NCBI GenBank assembly: GCA_024709185.1
Contig: JANJXE010000351.1
Coordinates: forward strand, 1-6,739
Origin: Paludibacter sp.
GTDB taxonomy: Bacteria; Bacteroidota; Bacteroidia; Bacteroidales; Paludibacteraceae
DNA length: 6,739 nt
Reading direction: 5' to 3'
Notes under the pieces: generated by a model
Told to the model about the DNA's origin: nothing
Seen by the model: the letters and a program-made list of their open reading frames with translations, nothing else
Database searches by the model: none
Translations under genes and position numbers: made by a program
Shown here: piece by piece, positions 6,372-6,739 of the stretch
Layout: each line of letters opens with the position of its first letter
How positions within the stretch are numbered: the stretch's first letter is position 1

Positions 6372-6739
6372 ATGATGAAGAAATTAAAAGTAATGACGGT
6401 TGTAGGCACCCGTCCTGAGATTATCCGCCTTTCGTGTGTACTGCAGAAACTGGATGCCAGCCCGGCTATCGAGCATGTGTTAGTGCATACGGGACAAAAC
6501 TATGATTACGAGCTAAATGAAGTGTTTTTTGAAGATCTTGGTTTACGGAAACCCGACCATTTTTTGAATGCGGCCGGTGCAAATGCTACCTCTACCGCAG
6601 GAATGATACTGATTGCAATTGAACCTGTGCTTGAAGAAGTGAAACCCGATGCATTTCTTGTACTGGGCGATACCAATTCCTGCCTGTGTGCTATTGCGGC
6701 TAAAAAACGCCATATTCCGATTTTTCACATGGAGGCTGG
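6372..6739 (+). CDS. capG: CapG/WbjD-type UDP-GlcNAc 2-epimerase family enzyme, 3' end missing
   Basis: The first 122 codons of a non-hydrolysing UDP-GlcNAc 2-epimerase-like protein are present; the frame is open at the window end. Seen: VVGTRPEIIRLS (10-21), HTGQNYDYELNEVFF (39-53), LGDTNSC (98-104, D100) and HMEAG at the end (E121); D100 and E121 line up with conserved acidic residues of WecB. GDTNSC in place of the GDTTT usual in WecB, and the NYDYELNEVFFEDLGL stretch, favour the CapG/WbjD branch, which converts UDP-L-TalNAc to UDP-L-FucNAc as the last step of that pathway. It directly follows capF, as expected. Two starts are possible, ATG 6372 and ATG 6375; homologues commonly begin MKKLK, so 6375 may be the real one. 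There is no clear ribosome site. A plain WecB role is less likely but cannot be excluded from the N-terminal third alone. Confidence 0.9.
   Translation, partial: MMKKLKVMTVVGTRPEIIRLSCVLQKLDASPAIEHVLVHTGQNYDYELNEVFFEDLGLRKPDHFLNAAGANATSTAGMILIAIEPVLEEVKPDAFLVLGDTNSCLCAIAAKKRHIPIFHMEA

Noticed and set aside
6543..6728. A 61-codon - strand ORF at the window end
   Set aside because: It is antisense to the conserved GDTNSC and HMEAG region of capG.
1..6739. tRNA or rRNA genes, CRISPR arrays, insertion sequences or phage genes
   Set aside because: None were seen; apart from the 5077-5222 gap nearly all of the window is covered by the six genes, and no transposase or array-like repeat appears.

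Overview
The window is a stretch of a capsule or exopolysaccharide locus from a bacterium of the Bacteroidota. Three things point there: the Wza-type export lipoprotein and fused Wzc-type co-polymerase/tyrosine kinase have the typical make-up of that phylum; the only clear promoter matches the Bacteroidota pattern (TTTG, 19-nt spacer, TAnnTTTG); and most starts lack a strong Shine-Dalgarno sequence. Base composition is moderate and looks even across the window. Family names rest on motif recognition; no database search was run.

Layout: (1) bases 1-692, the 3' part of a wza-like polysaccharide export gene whose start lies before the window; (2) 708-3176, a full-length wzc-like gene with an integral BY-kinase domain and an unusual (Gly-Tyr)9 tail; (3) 3193-4530, ugd, UDP-glucose 6-dehydrogenase. 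These three are on the + strand with gaps of 15 and 16 bases and look like one operon. (4) 4564-5076, a Nudix hydrolase on the - strand, convergent with ugd. (5) 5077-5222, a divergent intergenic region with a perfect 10-bp inverted repeat that carries a TATCTTTG element on each strand, a good + strand promoter, and a 17-codon ORF whose stop overlaps the next start. (6) 5223-6335, capF/wbjC (epimerase/reductase plus cupin). (7) 6372 to the window end, the 5' third of capG/wbjD (UDP-GlcNAc 2-epimerase family).

How they work together: CapF and CapG are the second- and third-step enzymes of UDP-N-acetyl-L-fucosamine synthesis, so the polymer probably contains L-FucNAc. Ugd supplies UDP-glucuronate, so a uronic acid or a sugar derived from it is also likely. 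Wza and Wzc form the trans-envelope export path and control chain length, with Wzc tyrosine phosphorylation as the likely switch. The first FucNAc enzyme (CapE/FnlA), the polymerase, the flippase, the glycosyltransferases and a Wzb-type phosphatase are not in the window.

I see no wholly new system. The points most worth a second look are the (GY)9 kinase tail, the palindromic divergent promoter, and the tiny ORF coupled to capF.
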